64,000 bases of DNA. It comes from Terriglobia bacterium (GTDB taxonomy: Bacteria; Acidobacteriota; Terriglobia; Bryobacterales; Bryobacteraceae). Within the stretch, counting starts at the first letter, position 1; the number at the start of each line of letters is the position of its first letter. A model generated the notes under the pieces. That model was not told the DNA's origin and made no database searches. It worked only from the letters and a program-made list of their open reading frames with translations. The DNA lies in assembly GCA_020073265.1 (NCBI GenBank), contig JAIQFN010000027.1, positions 19,523 through 83,522 on the forward strand, written 5' to 3'. The position numbers and the translations under genes were made by a program. Of this stretch, positions 55,319-64,000 are shown piece after piece.

Positions 55319-57022
55319 GTGAAAAACGAAAATTCCACCCGCGTGAATCAGGCCGCCGGCGCAACCAGCCGCCGCGACTTCTTAACAGGCTCTTCTCTCG
55401 CTGTGGCCGCCGTAGCCGCAGGTTCAGTGGCTGCTTCGAAAGCCTCGGCGCAAGCACAACAACGCCCGCCGTCCGCGCTGGGCGCCAGCAGCGACCGTCA
55501 ACTTTTCTGGGAAGTAGAAACAACTCAGGGCAAGGTCCAGGGCATCGCCAACACCGGCATCAAAGAATTCAAGGGCATTCCCTACGGCGCGCCCACCGGC
55601 GGCAAGAACCGCTTCATGCCGCCCAGGAAACCGGCTTCCTGGACCGGCGTACGTGAGTGCTTTGGGCATGGACAGATCTCGCCGCAGACCGTCGCGGACT
55701 TGCGCAGCGACTACGGCATGATGATCCAGTGGGACCAGCAGCCCGGCGGCATGGGCGAGGATTGCCTGGTGCTCAACGTGTGGACGCCAGGCGTCAACGA
55801 CGGAGCGAAGCGCGCGGTGCTGGTCTCGTTCCATGGCGGCGGATTCGCCACCGGCTCGGGCAACGCTCCCGGATTCGACGGCGCGCAACTGGCCAAGTTC
55901 GGCGACGTGGTGGTGGTGACCGTGAATCATCGGCTGGCCAGCTTCGGCTATCTGCACCTGGCCGACCTCGGCGCGCCGCCCGAGTTCGCCGAGGCCGGTG
56001 TCACCGGCGTCATGGATCTGGTTGCGTCGCTCGAATGGGTGCGCGACAACATCGAAAGATTCGGCGGCGATCCCGGGAAGGTCATGATCTTCGGCCAGTC
56101 CGGCGGCGGCGCCAAAACGTCCACTGTTCTCGCCATGCCGTCAGGCAAGGGCCTGTTCCATCGCGCGGCGGTGCAAAGCGGTTCGTCGCTCCGGCTCACC
56201 ACGCGCGAGGAGGGCACCAAGCTGGCCTCGGCGCTCCTGGCCAAGCTCAACATCTCCAAGAGCAACATCGCCGACCTGCAGAAAATCTCGTGGCAGCAAA
56301 TCCTGGAGGCGCAGAGTTCCATGGGTCTCGGGCTGGGTGGATTCGGGCCGGTGGTGGAAGGCAAAGTGCTGCCGCATCATCCCTTCGATCCGGTGGCGCC
56401 GCCCGAGTCGGCTGATATTCCGGTGATCATCTCCACGGCGCTCGAAGACGCCGCTCTGGCGTTGACGAACTTTGATCTGGACGACGCCGGGCTGAAGCGC
56501 TTGCTGAACCAGCGCTTCAAGACCAAGGGCGACGAAATCTACGCGCTGTACAAAAGGTCGAGCTGGACCGAGAAGAAGACGCCTTTCCAGGTCCAGGCGC
56601 AAATCTTCACCGACAGCGGTTTCCGCCGCAGCGCCATCACGCAGGCGGAACGCAAGGCGGCGCTCGGCAAGGCGCCGGCATATATGTATCTGTGGGCCTA
56701 CGACAGTCCCGGATTTGACGGAAAATTCGGCGCGGTCCACGGGACCGACGTTTCGGCGACCTTCAACAACTACCGCGACGGAATCGGCGGCACCGGATCG
56801 CGCCAGCAGCGTGCGCTCTGGAATAAATTCGCCTCCACCTGGGTAGCCTTCGCCAAGACCGGCAGTCCCAACAATTCGACCATTCCGAATTGGCCGGCCT
56901 ACGATGCGGCCAAACGCGCCACCATGATCTTCGACAACGACACGCGCGTCGACAACGACCCGCGCGGCGAGATCAGAAAATTCTGGGACCAAATGCCGCT
57001 GCCTACCAGCCCGCTGGGCTGA
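55319..57022 (+). CDS. Tat-exported type B carboxylesterase
   Basis: The GTG at 55319 has AGGAGG seven bases upstream and gives 567 residues with a Tat signal (SRRDFLTGSSLAVAAVAAG). The alpha/beta-hydrolase core has FKGIPYGAPTGGKNRF, EDCLVLNVWTPG, the nucleophile elbow IFGQSGGGAKTSTV and the histidine region GAVHGTDVSATFNNY. These are carboxylesterase B marks. It hydrolyses carboxylic esters outside the cytoplasm; the substrate is not known. It sits between the phosphotriesterase pair and a second M28-like gene. Confidence 0.9.
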   Translation: MKNENSTRVNQAAGATSRRDFLTGSSLAVAAVAAGSVAASKASAQAQQRPPSALGASSDRQLFWEVETTQGKVQGIANTGIKEFKGIPYGAPTGGKNRFMPPRKPASWTGVRECFGHGQISPQTVADLRSDYGMMIQWDQQPGGMGEDCLVLNVWTPGVNDGAKRAVLVSFHGGGFATGSGNAPGFDGAQLAKFGDVVVVTVNHRLASFGYLHLADLGAPPEFAEAGVTGVMDLVASLEWVRDNIERFGGDPGKVMIFGQSGGGAKTSTVLAMPSGKGLFHRAAVQSGSSLRLTTREEGTKLASALLAKLNISKSNIADLQKISWQQILEAQSSMGLGLGGFGPVVEGKVLPHHPFDPVAPPESADIPVIISTALEDAALALTNFDLDDAGLKRLLNQRFKTKGDEIYALYKRSSWTEKKTPFQVQAQIFTDSGFRRSAITQAERKAALGKAPAYMYLWAYDSPGFDGKFGAVHGTDVSATFNNYRDGIGGTGSRQQRALWNKFASTWVAFAKTGSPNNSTIPNWPAYDAAKRATMIFDNDTRVDNDPRGEIRKFWDQMPLPTSPLG

Positions 57023-57042
57023 GATCGAGCGAGGAGGACCGC

Positions 57043-58620
57043 ATGAGCGACCTGAAACGCAGAACATTCATCACCGGGCTGGGCGCGTCGGTTTCGCTCG
57101 CGCCGGGCTTCGCGTTCGCGCCGGCGCGCGAAGAAGGCCTTTTCAACCCGGGCCTGACCAAGGTGAATCCGAAATTCATGGTCAGCCCCAAGGAGGTCCA
57201 CGGCTGGCACGTCGTGAAGGACTCCAAGGGTGGCCCCACCATGACCGGCAGCCCATCCTGGAAGAACTATCTCGAATTCCTGGAAAAGAACTGGCGCGAA
57301 ATCGGTGTGGTTGATATTTTCCGCAATCCGTTTATTTTCACGCGCTGGTCCACCACCGAGTTTCCCGACGATTCGAACTGGTCGCTGCACGTCGACGGCA
57401 AGAAGATCAAGGTGGCCAGCTACGGATGCAACTCCGGTAAGACGCCCGACGCCGGCGTCACCGGCGGCCTGGTGGTCTACAAAGAAGGCATGCCCGCCGA
57501 GGCGTTGCGCGGCAAGATCGCGATCGTGGTGAAGGCGCAGGGGCGCGGCGGAAGCTCGGGCACCGACGACTACGAGTATCTTTCCAACCCCGAGACGTTT
57601 CCCGATCCTCTGAAGCCGCGTTCTGAAGAAGGCGCGCTCAGCCCGTTCCCCATCATGGGACTGGGTCCCGCACAGAAAGCGCTCATCGACGCCGGCGCGC
57701 TCGGCGCGCTGATCGAGATGCCGCTCTCCTACGACGCGCTCTCGGGCGTCTACACCTTCGGCGTGCCCGCGCTGCACGACATGCCTAGCCTGTACCTGGA
57801 TCGCGACACCGGAGCGCAGATCGTCGAAGCCGCCGGCGCCGGAAAGAACGCCACGCTGCGGCTCATCGCGCATACCGAAGAGGCCGAGGCTTACCAGCTC
57901 TTCGGCTATCTTCCCGGCAAGGATTACGGCGAGCCCAACGACCAGCAGGTCATGCTCATCACGCACACCGACGGTCCTTCGATTTCCCAGGAGAACGGCG
58001 CGCTGGGCATTCTCGCGGTCACGAAGTATTTTTCGCACATCCCGCAGTCCGAGCGGCCGCGCACCATCATGCTGTTCTACGATTGCCGCCACTACATGCC
58101 GGGAGCCGAGCGTGCCTTCGCCGCGCAGGACTACGCCGCCAGCCATCCTGACATCTACAAAAAAGTAATCGCCGCGATGGGCATCGAGCACCTGGGCCAG
58201 ATCCAAGTCGCCGAAGGCAACGGCAAGCCGTATCACAAGACCAACCTGATGGAAATGTCATCGGTTTGGATCACCAACAACCAGCACCTGGTGGAAATCG
58301 CGATCAAGGCGGCGAAGGACAACCATCTGCGCCGCGTTCAGGTCCAAAGCCCGGGCCGCAAGGGGATTCACGGCGGCGAGCAGGGACCCTGGTACGGGCT
58401 GGGCGGAATCGCGCGCCGCATCGGAGTGCCGGGCGCGTCCACCATGGGATCGATGACCGCGTACTGGTCCACCAAGGCGCGCATCGATTATCTGGACGCC
58501 GACCATTTCGTAAACCAGATGGCGACCATGAGCCAGATCTGCGGCGAGCTGATGCTGGCCGATATCGAGTCGATCAAGAGCGCGCCCGGACCAGCGCGCC
58601 CGGCCAGGACGCCCGCTTAG
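57043..58620 (+). CDS. Tat-exported M28-like peptidase-fold protein
   Basis: The ATG at 57043 (GAGGAGG site) begins a 525-residue protein with Tat signal LKRRTFITGLGASVSLAPG. After a PA-like region (VVYKEGMPAEALRGKIAIVV) comes a M28-type core: LITHTDGPSISQENGALGIL, MLFYDCRHYMPGAERA and GIEHLGQIQVA. The metal ligands resemble but do not exactly match the classical aminopeptidase set, so activity is uncertain. The stop codon touches the start of the next gene, indicating an operon. Confidence 0.75.
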   Translation: MSDLKRRTFITGLGASVSLAPGFAFAPAREEGLFNPGLTKVNPKFMVSPKEVHGWHVVKDSKGGPTMTGSPSWKNYLEFLEKNWREIGVVDIFRNPFIFTRWSTTEFPDDSNWSLHVDGKKIKVASYGCNSGKTPDAGVTGGLVVYKEGMPAEALRGKIAIVVKAQGRGGSSGTDDYEYLSNPETFPDPLKPRSEEGALSPFPIMGLGPAQKALIDAGALGALIEMPLSYDALSGVYTFGVPALHDMPSLYLDRDTGAQIVEAAGAGKNATLRLIAHTEEAEAYQLFGYLPGKDYGEPNDQQVMLITHTDGPSISQENGALGILAVTKYFSHIPQSERPRTIMLFYDCRHYMPGAERAFAAQDYAASHPDIYKKVIAAMGIEHLGQIQVAEGNGKPYHKTNLMEMSSVWITNNQHLVEIAIKAAKDNHLRRVQVQSPGRKGIHGGEQGPWYGLGGIARRIGVPGASTMGSMTAYWSTKARIDYLDADHFVNQMATMSQICGELMLADIESIKSAPGPARPARTPA

Positions 58621-59466
58621 ATGTGGCAGATCGGTAACGTCAAAGTCAGCCGGATCGTCGAGCTGGAGATGCCGGGCCTGAGCTTCGTTCTGCCCGATGC
58701 CATACCGGAGAAGCTCCGCGCCATCGATTGGCTGGCGCCGTACTTCGTTTCCGAAGATTGGGAAGCCATCGCGAGCATCCAGGCTTTCATCGTCGAGTCC
58801 AAAGGCAAGCGCGTCATCGTCGACACCTGCCTCGGCAACGATAAGAAGCTGCCCATCCGCCGGTGGTCCAACCGAAAAGGACCTTTCTTGGAGCATCTCG
58901 CCTCGGCTGGCTTCCCGCGCCAAACCATCGACACCGTGCTCTGCACGCATCTCCACATGGATCACATCGGCTGGAACACCATGCAGGTGGACGGTGCGTG
59001 GGTCCCGACGTTTCCGAACGCGCAGTACCTGTTCGGCCGCCTCGAGTGGGAACACTGGGACCGGACGCGCGAGAACTGGACGCCCACCATCATCGAAGAA
59101 TCCATCCAGCCGATCCTGGACGCCCGTCTCCACAAGCTGGTGGAAACCGATCATCGCATCACCGATGAAGTATGGCTGGAGCCGACTCCGGGGCACACAC
59201 CCGGACACGTGTCGGTGCGCATCAGTTCAAACGGCGAACAAGCCATCATCACCGGCGACCTGATGCACCACCCCTGCCAGGTCGCGCGGCCGCAGTGGAA
59301 CTCAGTAGCCGATTCGGATCCGCAGCAAGCCTGCGTCACGCGCCACGCCTTCGTGGCTCAGCGCGCCGAAAAAGGTGAGCTGGTGATTGGAACGCATTTC
59401 GCGGCGCCTGTTGTGGGTCACATCGTGCGAGACGGCGAAGGTTTCCGATTCCGCGTTCTGACGTAG
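58621..59466 (+). CDS. metallo-beta-lactamase-fold hydrolase, lactonase-like
   Basis: The 281-residue protein starts at the ATG immediately after the previous stop. It has no signal peptide. The dinuclear metal motif is CTHLHMDHIGWNTM (HxHxDH), with further ligands in GHTPGHVSV, ITGDLMHHP and IGTHFAAPVVG. The overall pattern resembles AHL-lactonase and methyl-parathion-hydrolase-like members of the family. As the last gene of the hydrolase run it may process a product taken into the cytoplasm. Confidence 0.87.
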   Translation: MWQIGNVKVSRIVELEMPGLSFVLPDAIPEKLRAIDWLAPYFVSEDWEAIASIQAFIVESKGKRVIVDTCLGNDKKLPIRRWSNRKGPFLEHLASAGFPRQTIDTVLCTHLHMDHIGWNTMQVDGAWVPTFPNAQYLFGRLEWEHWDRTRENWTPTIIEESIQPILDARLHKLVETDHRITDEVWLEPTPGHTPGHVSVRISSNGEQAIITGDLMHHPCQVARPQWNSVADSDPQQACVTRHAFVAQRAEKGELVIGTHFAAPVVGHIVRDGEGFRFRVLT

Positions 59467-59467
59467 A

Positions 59468-59842
59468 TTATTCGACGGGTTCGACGCTGCGAACACCCTG
59501 GCCTGGAATCGCAACGCTGACCCTGCAGTCGGGACCAGGACATCCAGGATCACCGACCTCCACCGCGTCGCTCGCAAGTCCGAGCAGCGGCCGCGCGTCC
59601 GTGGCCGGCGCCGTTGTTCCATACAACACCAGGTTGCGAACGGCCCCCGCATCATAGGGATGCATCGCGCCCCAGCGAGCCGCATCGTGCGCCCGCTCGG
59701 CCAGTGTCTGCCGGGTGAAGATCATCTGCCCGACGCCGATCATGCCGAGCAGCACGCCCATGAAAGCGGCCAGGACCAGCGCGGTCTCGATCATCGCCTG
59801 GCCTCTGCGACGGCGCGTGTTCATGCGGCGGCGTGCCGTCAC
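59468..59842 (-). CDS. TadE-like pseudopilin (1)
   Basis: The GTG at 59842 overlaps the upstream gene's stop by four bases; an ATG at 59824 is the alternative. The 124-residue protein has a short basic leader (RRRRGQAMIETALVL) and one membrane helix with the conserved glutamate (MIETALVLAAFMGVLLGMIG), the TadE pattern. TadE-type proteins are minor pilins of Flp/Tad systems. No other tad genes are in the window. It converges on the MBL gene, one base apart. Confidence 0.75.
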   Translation of the reverse strand: MTARRRMNTRRRRGQAMIETALVLAAFMGVLLGMIGVGQMIFTRQTLAERAHDAARWGAMHPYDAGAVRNLVLYGTTAPATDARPLLGLASDAVEVGDPGCPGPDCRVSVAIPGQGVRSVEPVE

Positions 59843-60261
59843 TGTGTCCCTCTCTTGGCGAGCGGAAAGGAAACCGTCGGCCGTTCGTCCAGTCTCACTT
59901 TCGCGAACAGCGAATCAATCACGAACCCACGGATCGAGACCGTGGCCACACCCGGCCCCACAATGAGTTCGACATTCTCTGGCCTGAGTCCCGCCACGAT
60001 CGGTTTGGCGACCGCCGAAGGCTTGGTCTCGCCGAACACGACGAGATTTCGAACCGACGTCTCCAACGCCGGCCCCGCTGCAGCCGATCCCGAACTGAGC
60101 GAGGCATACCGCGCTCCAGCCCGCACCGCGTTCACCAGGTTTTCGTAGGCGTAAAAGGCATAGCCGACCTGAAAGATGCCGGCGAACAGCGTCGACAACA
60201 CGATCAGCGATCCCGCAAATTCGATCAACAGGCTGCCAGCTTCCCGATTCCGCCGCGTCAT
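59839..60261 (-). CDS. TadE-like pseudopilin (2)
   Basis: From the ATG at 60261 (ATGA overlap with the next gene's stop) the protein has 140 residues. It has a TadE-like start: NREAGSLLIEFAGSLIVLST with a glutamate five residues into the hydrophobic helix. The rest is an exported domain of about 100 residues. A longer frame to 60504 runs antisense to nothing but lies inside the next gene and is rejected. Confidence 0.75.
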   Translation of the reverse strand: MTRRNREAGSLLIEFAGSLIVLSTLFAGIFQVGYAFYAYENLVNAVRAGARYASLSSGSAAAGPALETSVRNLVVFGETKPSAVAKPIVAGLRPENVELIVGPGVATVSIRGFVIDSLFAKVRLDERPTVSFPLAKRGTQ

Positions 60262-60749
60262 TCTATCAACCTCGCCGCGTCCGCCGATTTCACCGCCACG
60301 CTGGATGCCGCCACCACCGATTCGTTCGCGGGCTGGAAGATCCTCATGAACACCAGCGGCGCCGGCGCGCTGGCGGACACTCGAGCGAAGCGAATGCCTC
60401 CGGCTTCCTTGGGTTTCGCCGACCATCTCTGAGGATCGGGGCGTGCGTCGCCCGGCGCGAAGCTCGGCGCAATCTCCGTGATGGGCTTCGTCCCCAGGTC
60501 CCACTTCATGGCATGCGGACCGCCCGCCAATCCAGCCGCGGCTCCACGCGCGCGCACGATGCCGGCGTCGGTTCCGTCCAGCTCCATCGCAGCACTCAGC
60601 GCGGCCGCGTCGGTGAACGCCTGCAATTCGCTCTTGATGACGTACATCCGCCCCAGGTCCACCGCCAGCGCCGCAAACCCCAGCAACATCGTCATCGCGA
60701 TGCAGGTCGCGATGAGAACAAAGCCCTTTTTGGATCGACAGTCCCCCAC
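60258..60749 (-). CDS. TadG-like pilus assembly protein
   Basis: With the GTG at 60749 the protein has 163 residues; a TTG at 60821 would add 24. The hydrophobic helix FVLIATCIAMTMLLGFAALA leads to VDLGRMYVIKSELQAFTDAA and ALSAAMELDG, the Tad/TadG-like opening seen in the Flp system. It is the first of three overlapping minor-pilin genes, divergent from the RNase J gene. Confidence 0.72.
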   Translation of the reverse strand: MGDCRSKKGFVLIATCIAMTMLLGFAALAVDLGRMYVIKSELQAFTDAAALSAAMELDGTDAGIVRARGAAAGLAGGPHAMKWDLGTKPITEIAPSFAPGDARPDPQRWSAKPKEAGGIRFARVSASAPAPLVFMRIFQPANESVVAASSVAVKSADAARLIE

Positions 60750-60847
60750 AATCCTATATTCGGCATTCCCTCCCGATTGCCTTAGTGTCCCGATTGCCCC
60801 AGGCCGCCGCGCAGCCGCCAAGCTCCACCTGATACCCTGAGATCTTA

Positions 60848-62515
60848 ATGTCAGATAAGAAGATTCAACTGGTTCCGCTCGGCGGCCTGGGCGAGTTCGG
60901 CATGAACTCCATGGCCATCCGTTACGGCGACGACATCATCGTCGTGGACGCCGGCATGATGTTTCCCGACGCCGAGCTGCTGGGCGTGGATATCGTCACG
61001 CCCGATTTCGCCTACCTCGAGCAGAATCGCGAACACGTCCGCGCGCTCATCCTCACCCACGGCCACGAGGACCATATCGGCGCCGTCCCCTTCCTGCTCG
61101 CCGAGATCAACGTGCCGGTCTATGGCACCGCCTTCACGCTGGCGCTGGTGGAGCGGCGCCTGGAAGAGCACAGCCTCGAAGACGTTCAACTCCACAAAGT
61201 CAAACCCGGCTCGCGCATCGAGATCGGCCCGTTCCAGGTGGAGTTCATTCACGTCACGCATTCCATCGTGAGTTCCACCGCGGTGGCCATCACCACCCCG
61301 CTCGGCGTGCTGGTGCATACCGGCGATTTCAAGGTGGACCCCACGCCCACCGACAACGAGCTGTTCGACCTGCACACGTTCGCCGACTACGGCAAACGCG
61401 GCGTGCTGTTGCTGATGTCCGACTCCACCAACGTCGACCGCCCGGGCTACACCGAGAGCGAGCGCGCCGTCGCCCCGCGTTTTGAAGACATCTTCTATCG
61501 CGCCGATCGCCGCCTGGTGATCTCCTGCTTCAGCTCCTCCATCCACCGCCTGCAACTGATCCTCGACCTCTCCGCCGAATGCGGCCGCAAGGTCGCCTTC
61601 CTGGGGCGGAGCATGTTGAACGTCACCGAAATCGCGCACTCCATGGGCCTGCTCAGCCTGCCCGACGGAATCCTGCTGCGCCCGCAGGACATCATGCAGA
61701 CCGATCCCAAGAAGGTGGTGGTGGTGGCGTCGGGAACCCAGGGCGAGCCGATGTCCGCGCTTTCGCGCATCGCCGTCGACAATCACAAGAGCCTGTCGGT
61801 CGAGGCGGGCGACACCGTGGTGTTGAGCGCCCGCATCATTCCCGGCAACGAGAAAGGCATCTACCGCATGATTAATCACTTCGCCAAGCGCGGCGCCGAA
61901 GTGATCTACGGCGCGATGAATCCGCCCGTGCATGTGTCCGGGCATGGCAGCTCCGAAGAGCTGAAGCTGGTGTTGAACCTGCTCCGTCCGCGCTACTTCG
62001 TTCCGGTCCACGGCGAATACCGGCAGCTCGCCAAGCACGCCGGCCTGGCGCAGCACCTGCGCGGCGCGGGCCTGGAAGATACCTTCGTGCTTGAAACCGG
62101 CGAGACCCTGGAAGTGGATCGCAACGGCGCGCGCAGAGGCGAAAAGGTCCCGGTGGGCCGCGTGTGCATCGATTCCGGCACCATCGACGAAGTGGTGGAG
62201 GACATCGTCATCCGCGACCGCCGCCATTTGTCCGAAGACGGCTTCGTGCTGCCCATCATCGCCATCAACAAACACTCCGGCAAGAGCGAAACTCTGCCGG
62301 AGATCGTGAGCCGCGGCTTCATGTCGTTCGAAGACGGCTCGGAGCTGTTGCAGGCCGCGCGCCAGGTGGTGGCCCGCACGCTCGAATCCTCCAGCGAAGA
62401 AGAGCGCACCGACTGGGGCGTCATGCAGGAAAAAATCCGCGCCGACCTGAAACGCTTCCTGAGCAAAGAAACCCAGCGCCGCCCCCTGATCATGCCCGTA
62501 ATCCTGGAGGTCTGA
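60848..62515 (+). CDS. rnj: ribonuclease J
   Basis: RNase J is a metallo-beta-lactamase-fold enzyme with endo- and 5'-exoribonuclease activity, central to RNA decay. The 555-residue protein has LVPLGGLGEFGMNSMAI at the start, the catalytic LTHGHEDHIGAVPFL, HVTHSIVSSTAVAI, VHTGDFKVD and the beta-CASP motif SCFSSSIHRLQLILDL. A C-terminal dimerisation region follows (EEERTDWGVMQEKIRADL). Length and order are canonical. The stop codon is followed after one base by palindrome family A copy 5. Confidence 0.96.
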   Translation: MSDKKIQLVPLGGLGEFGMNSMAIRYGDDIIVVDAGMMFPDAELLGVDIVTPDFAYLEQNREHVRALILTHGHEDHIGAVPFLLAEINVPVYGTAFTLALVERRLEEHSLEDVQLHKVKPGSRIEIGPFQVEFIHVTHSIVSSTAVAITTPLGVLVHTGDFKVDPTPTDNELFDLHTFADYGKRGVLLLMSDSTNVDRPGYTESERAVAPRFEDIFYRADRRLVISCFSSSIHRLQLILDLSAECGRKVAFLGRSMLNVTEIAHSMGLLSLPDGILLRPQDIMQTDPKKVVVVASGTQGEPMSALSRIAVDNHKSLSVEAGDTVVLSARIIPGNEKGIYRMINHFAKRGAEVIYGAMNPPVHVSGHGSSEELKLVLNLLRPRYFVPVHGEYRQLAKHAGLAQHLRGAGLEDTFVLETGETLEVDRNGARRGEKVPVGRVCIDSGTIDEVVEDIVIRDRRHLSEDGFVLPIIAINKHSGKSETLPEIVSRGFMSFEDGSELLQAARQVVARTLESSSEEERTDWGVMQEKIRADLKRFLSKETQRRPLIMPVILEV

Positions 62516-62516
62516 C

Positions 62517-62561
62517 GTGGCGCACGCACTCGTGCGTGCCGCGTTCACACTCGTCTGAACG
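62517..62561 (+). repeat. family A palindromic repeat, copy 5
   Basis: It starts GTGGCGCACGCACTCGTGCG one base after the RNase J stop codon and ends GTCTGAACG. The second hairpin differs by one base from the perfect form. The arrangement TGA, C, GTGG is the same as behind murE. Confidence 0.9.
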
Positions 62562-62578
62562 CAAGGCGGGAATGCACA

Positions 62579-63895
62579 ATGCCCCAAGAAATCGAAGACG
62601 CCTCCGGTTACAAAGGCCAAGCCGAACAGACCTTCACGCCAACCACCGAAGGTGAATTAATCGAAATCCTCCGCACCGCGACGCGCGAAGCGATTCCTAT
62701 CACCATCTCCGGCGCCAAAACCGGCCTCACCGGCGGCGGCGTGCCCCAAGGCGGCTGGGCCGTCTCGCTCGAAAAATTCCAACGCCTCGAAATCTCCGCC
62801 GGCCACGCCATCGCAGGCGCCGGAGTCTCGCTCGAAACGCTGCAGGCCGCCGCATCCCGCACCGGCCAGTTCTACGCGCCCGATCCCACTGAAATCACCG
62901 CGAGCATCGGCGGAACCATCGCCACCAACGCCAGCGGCTCTCGCAGCTTCCGTTACGGCAGCACCCGCCGGCACATTCTCGGCCTGCGCGTCGCCTTGAT
63001 GGACGGCCGCGTCCTCGACGTTCACCGCGGCGACCAGGTCGATTTCCCGCTGCCTCAGATCCCGCTGCCCGGCACCACCAAGAACACCGCCGGCTATCTC
63101 CTGTCGCCCGGCATGGACTGGATCGACCTGTTCACCGGCAGCGAGGGCACGCTGGGCATCGTGCTCGAAGCCGAACTCCAGCTTCTGCCAAAACCGTCCG
63201 ACGTTCTGGCCGGCGTCATCTTCCTGGCGAACGACGACGCGGCGCTCGGCGCAGTCGAAGCTTGGCGAAGCATCGCCGGCCTCCGCATGCTCGAATATTT
63301 CGACCGCAACTCGCTCGCTTTCCTCCGCCAGCACTTCCCCGAGACTCCCGAGAACGCCGGCGCGGCCCTGTTGATCGAGCAGGAAAACGGCGACATCGAC
63401 TTCTGGGCCGACCACGCGCCCGAAGACAGCTGGTTCGCCGACAACGACAAGGACCGCGAGCGCTTCCGCCGCTTCCGCCACGCGCTGCCCGAGCTGACCA
63501 ACGATACCGTGCGCCGCCGCGGTTTCCTGAAACTGAACTCCGACTACGCGGTGCCTCTGGCCCGCAATCGCGAAATGCTGGCCTACTATCACGCCCAGCT
63601 CCAGGAGCGATCGCTCGACTACGTCATCTTCGGACACATCGGCGACGCCCACGTCCACGTCAACATCCTGCCGTCGTCCGAAGCCGAGTTCGAAACCGGC
63701 CAGCAACTGATGCTCGACTTCGCGCGCCACGCCGTGGCCCTCGGCGGCACCGTCTCAGCCGAGCACGGCTTGGGCAAGCGCAAAGCATACCTGCTCGAAA
63801 TCCAATACACGCCCGATCAAATCGAATCCATGAAAGAAGTAAAACGCCGCCTGGATCCGAACTGGCTCCTAAACCGCGGCAACCTCTTCGCCTGA
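62579..63895 (+). CDS. FAD-binding oxidase, GlcD / D-lactate dehydrogenase type
   Basis: The 438-residue protein belongs to the FAD-linked oxidases of 2-hydroxy acids. The N-terminal FAD domain has ISGAKTGLTGGGVPQGGWAV, ATNASGSRSFRYGSTRRHIL and GLFTGSEGTLGIVLEAE-like LFTGSEGTLGIVLEA. The C-terminal domain has FGHIGDAHVHVNILPSSEAE and VSAEHGLGKRKAYLLEIQYT, with metal-site histidines. Likely substrates are glycolate or D-lactate, with a quinone or cytochrome as acceptor. The gene is upstream of palindrome family B. Confidence 0.9.
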   Translation: MPQEIEDASGYKGQAEQTFTPTTEGELIEILRTATREAIPITISGAKTGLTGGGVPQGGWAVSLEKFQRLEISAGHAIAGAGVSLETLQAAASRTGQFYAPDPTEITASIGGTIATNASGSRSFRYGSTRRHILGLRVALMDGRVLDVHRGDQVDFPLPQIPLPGTTKNTAGYLLSPGMDWIDLFTGSEGTLGIVLEAELQLLPKPSDVLAGVIFLANDDAALGAVEAWRSIAGLRMLEYFDRNSLAFLRQHFPETPENAGAALLIEQENGDIDFWADHAPEDSWFADNDKDRERFRRFRHALPELTNDTVRRRGFLKLNSDYAVPLARNREMLAYYHAQLQERSLDYVIFGHIGDAHVHVNILPSSEAEFETGQQLMLDFARHAVALGGTVSAEHGLGKRKAYLLEIQYTPDQIESMKEVKRRLDPNWLLNRGNLFA

Positions 63896-63914
63896 TCCGT
63901 AGCGCACAAAACTC

Positions 63915-64000
63915 GGGGACAGACGAATCTGTCCCAAGCGGCAGTATTCTCTCTTCGGAGGATGAGAAGTCTTCGCGCGTGGACAGATCCGTCTGTCCCC
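63915..64000. repeat. family B inverted pair of GGGGACAGA hairpins, copy 2 (to window end)
   Basis: Units at 63915-63935 and 63981-64000 have opposite orientation and are 45 bases apart, the same layout as the pair at 25495-25577. Each unit can form a stem with arms GGGGACAGA and TCTGTCCCC. The first unit begins 20 bases after the FAD oxidase stop codon; the second runs to the edge of the window. Confidence 0.88.

Overview
The window is a GC-rich bacterial chromosome segment that most resembles the Acidobacteriota, in particular Solibacter/Bryobacterales-type genomes. This assignment is inferred from gene content: two giant Oar-like TonB-dependent receptors with an N-terminal carboxypeptidase-regulatory-like domain, an acidobacterial-type VWA secreted protein, a DUF6599-like protein, BlaI plus M56 sensor pairs, many Tat-exported hydrolases, and REP-like palindromes. 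No rRNA, tRNA, CRISPR array or intact transposase was seen.

Layout. 0-8 kb: a 5'-truncated gene, a zinc-type MDR oxidoreductase, a BrnT-like toxin with a short overlapping antitoxin, an ABC exporter whose leader holds a perfect 28-bp palindrome, a DUF6599-like membrane protein and secA. 8-10 kb: a visibly less GC-rich islet of small hypothetical genes, one with a C-terminal helix-turn-helix. 10-12.8 kb: a repeat-helix lipoprotein, then a BlaI repressor with its palindromic operator, translationally coupled to an M56 membrane protease fused to TPR-like and TonB-C domains. 12.8-15.8 kb: three exported enzymes (PAF-acetylhydrolase-like, VOC, haloacetate-dehalogenase-like). 15.9-32.4 kb (minus strand): the division and cell-wall (dcw) cluster, read mraZ-rsmH-ftsL-ftsI-murE-murF-mraY-murD-ftsW-murG-murC-ftsQ-ftsA-ftsZ, without murB or ddl. 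A MraZ box of three 10-bp direct repeats lies next to the mraZ start. 32.5-36.9 kb: a HEAT-repeat protein and an NtrX/NtrY-like two-component system, with a gene remnant upstream of ntrY.

37.2-46.7 kb: two TonB-dependent receptors, a VWA protein and an exported amidohydrolase. 47.4-50.3 kb: a translationally coupled catabolic trio (type III CoA-transferase, enoyl-CoA hydratase, HMG-CoA-lyase-like enzyme). 50.4-59.5 kb: a run of mostly exported hydrolases (an M28-like protein cut short by an in-frame TAA, tandem phosphotriesterase-like enzymes, a carboxylesterase, a second M28-like protein) ending in a cytoplasmic metallo-beta-lactamase-fold hydrolase. 59.5-60.7 kb: three overlapping TadE/TadG-like genes. 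60.8-64 kb: RNase J and a GlcD-type FAD oxidase.

The most unusual signal is a set of three REP-like palindrome families (A, B and C). They sit directly behind stop codons on the coding strand, fill five of the gaps inside the dcw operon, and in three cases supply the last codons or the stop codon of the gene (murF, murG, the HEAT-repeat gene). Other points worth a second look are the BlaR1-TPR-TonB fusion, the GSFAGA variant of the sigma-54 contact loop in NtrX, the nonsense codon in the M28 gene, and the gene remnant at the ntrY boundary.
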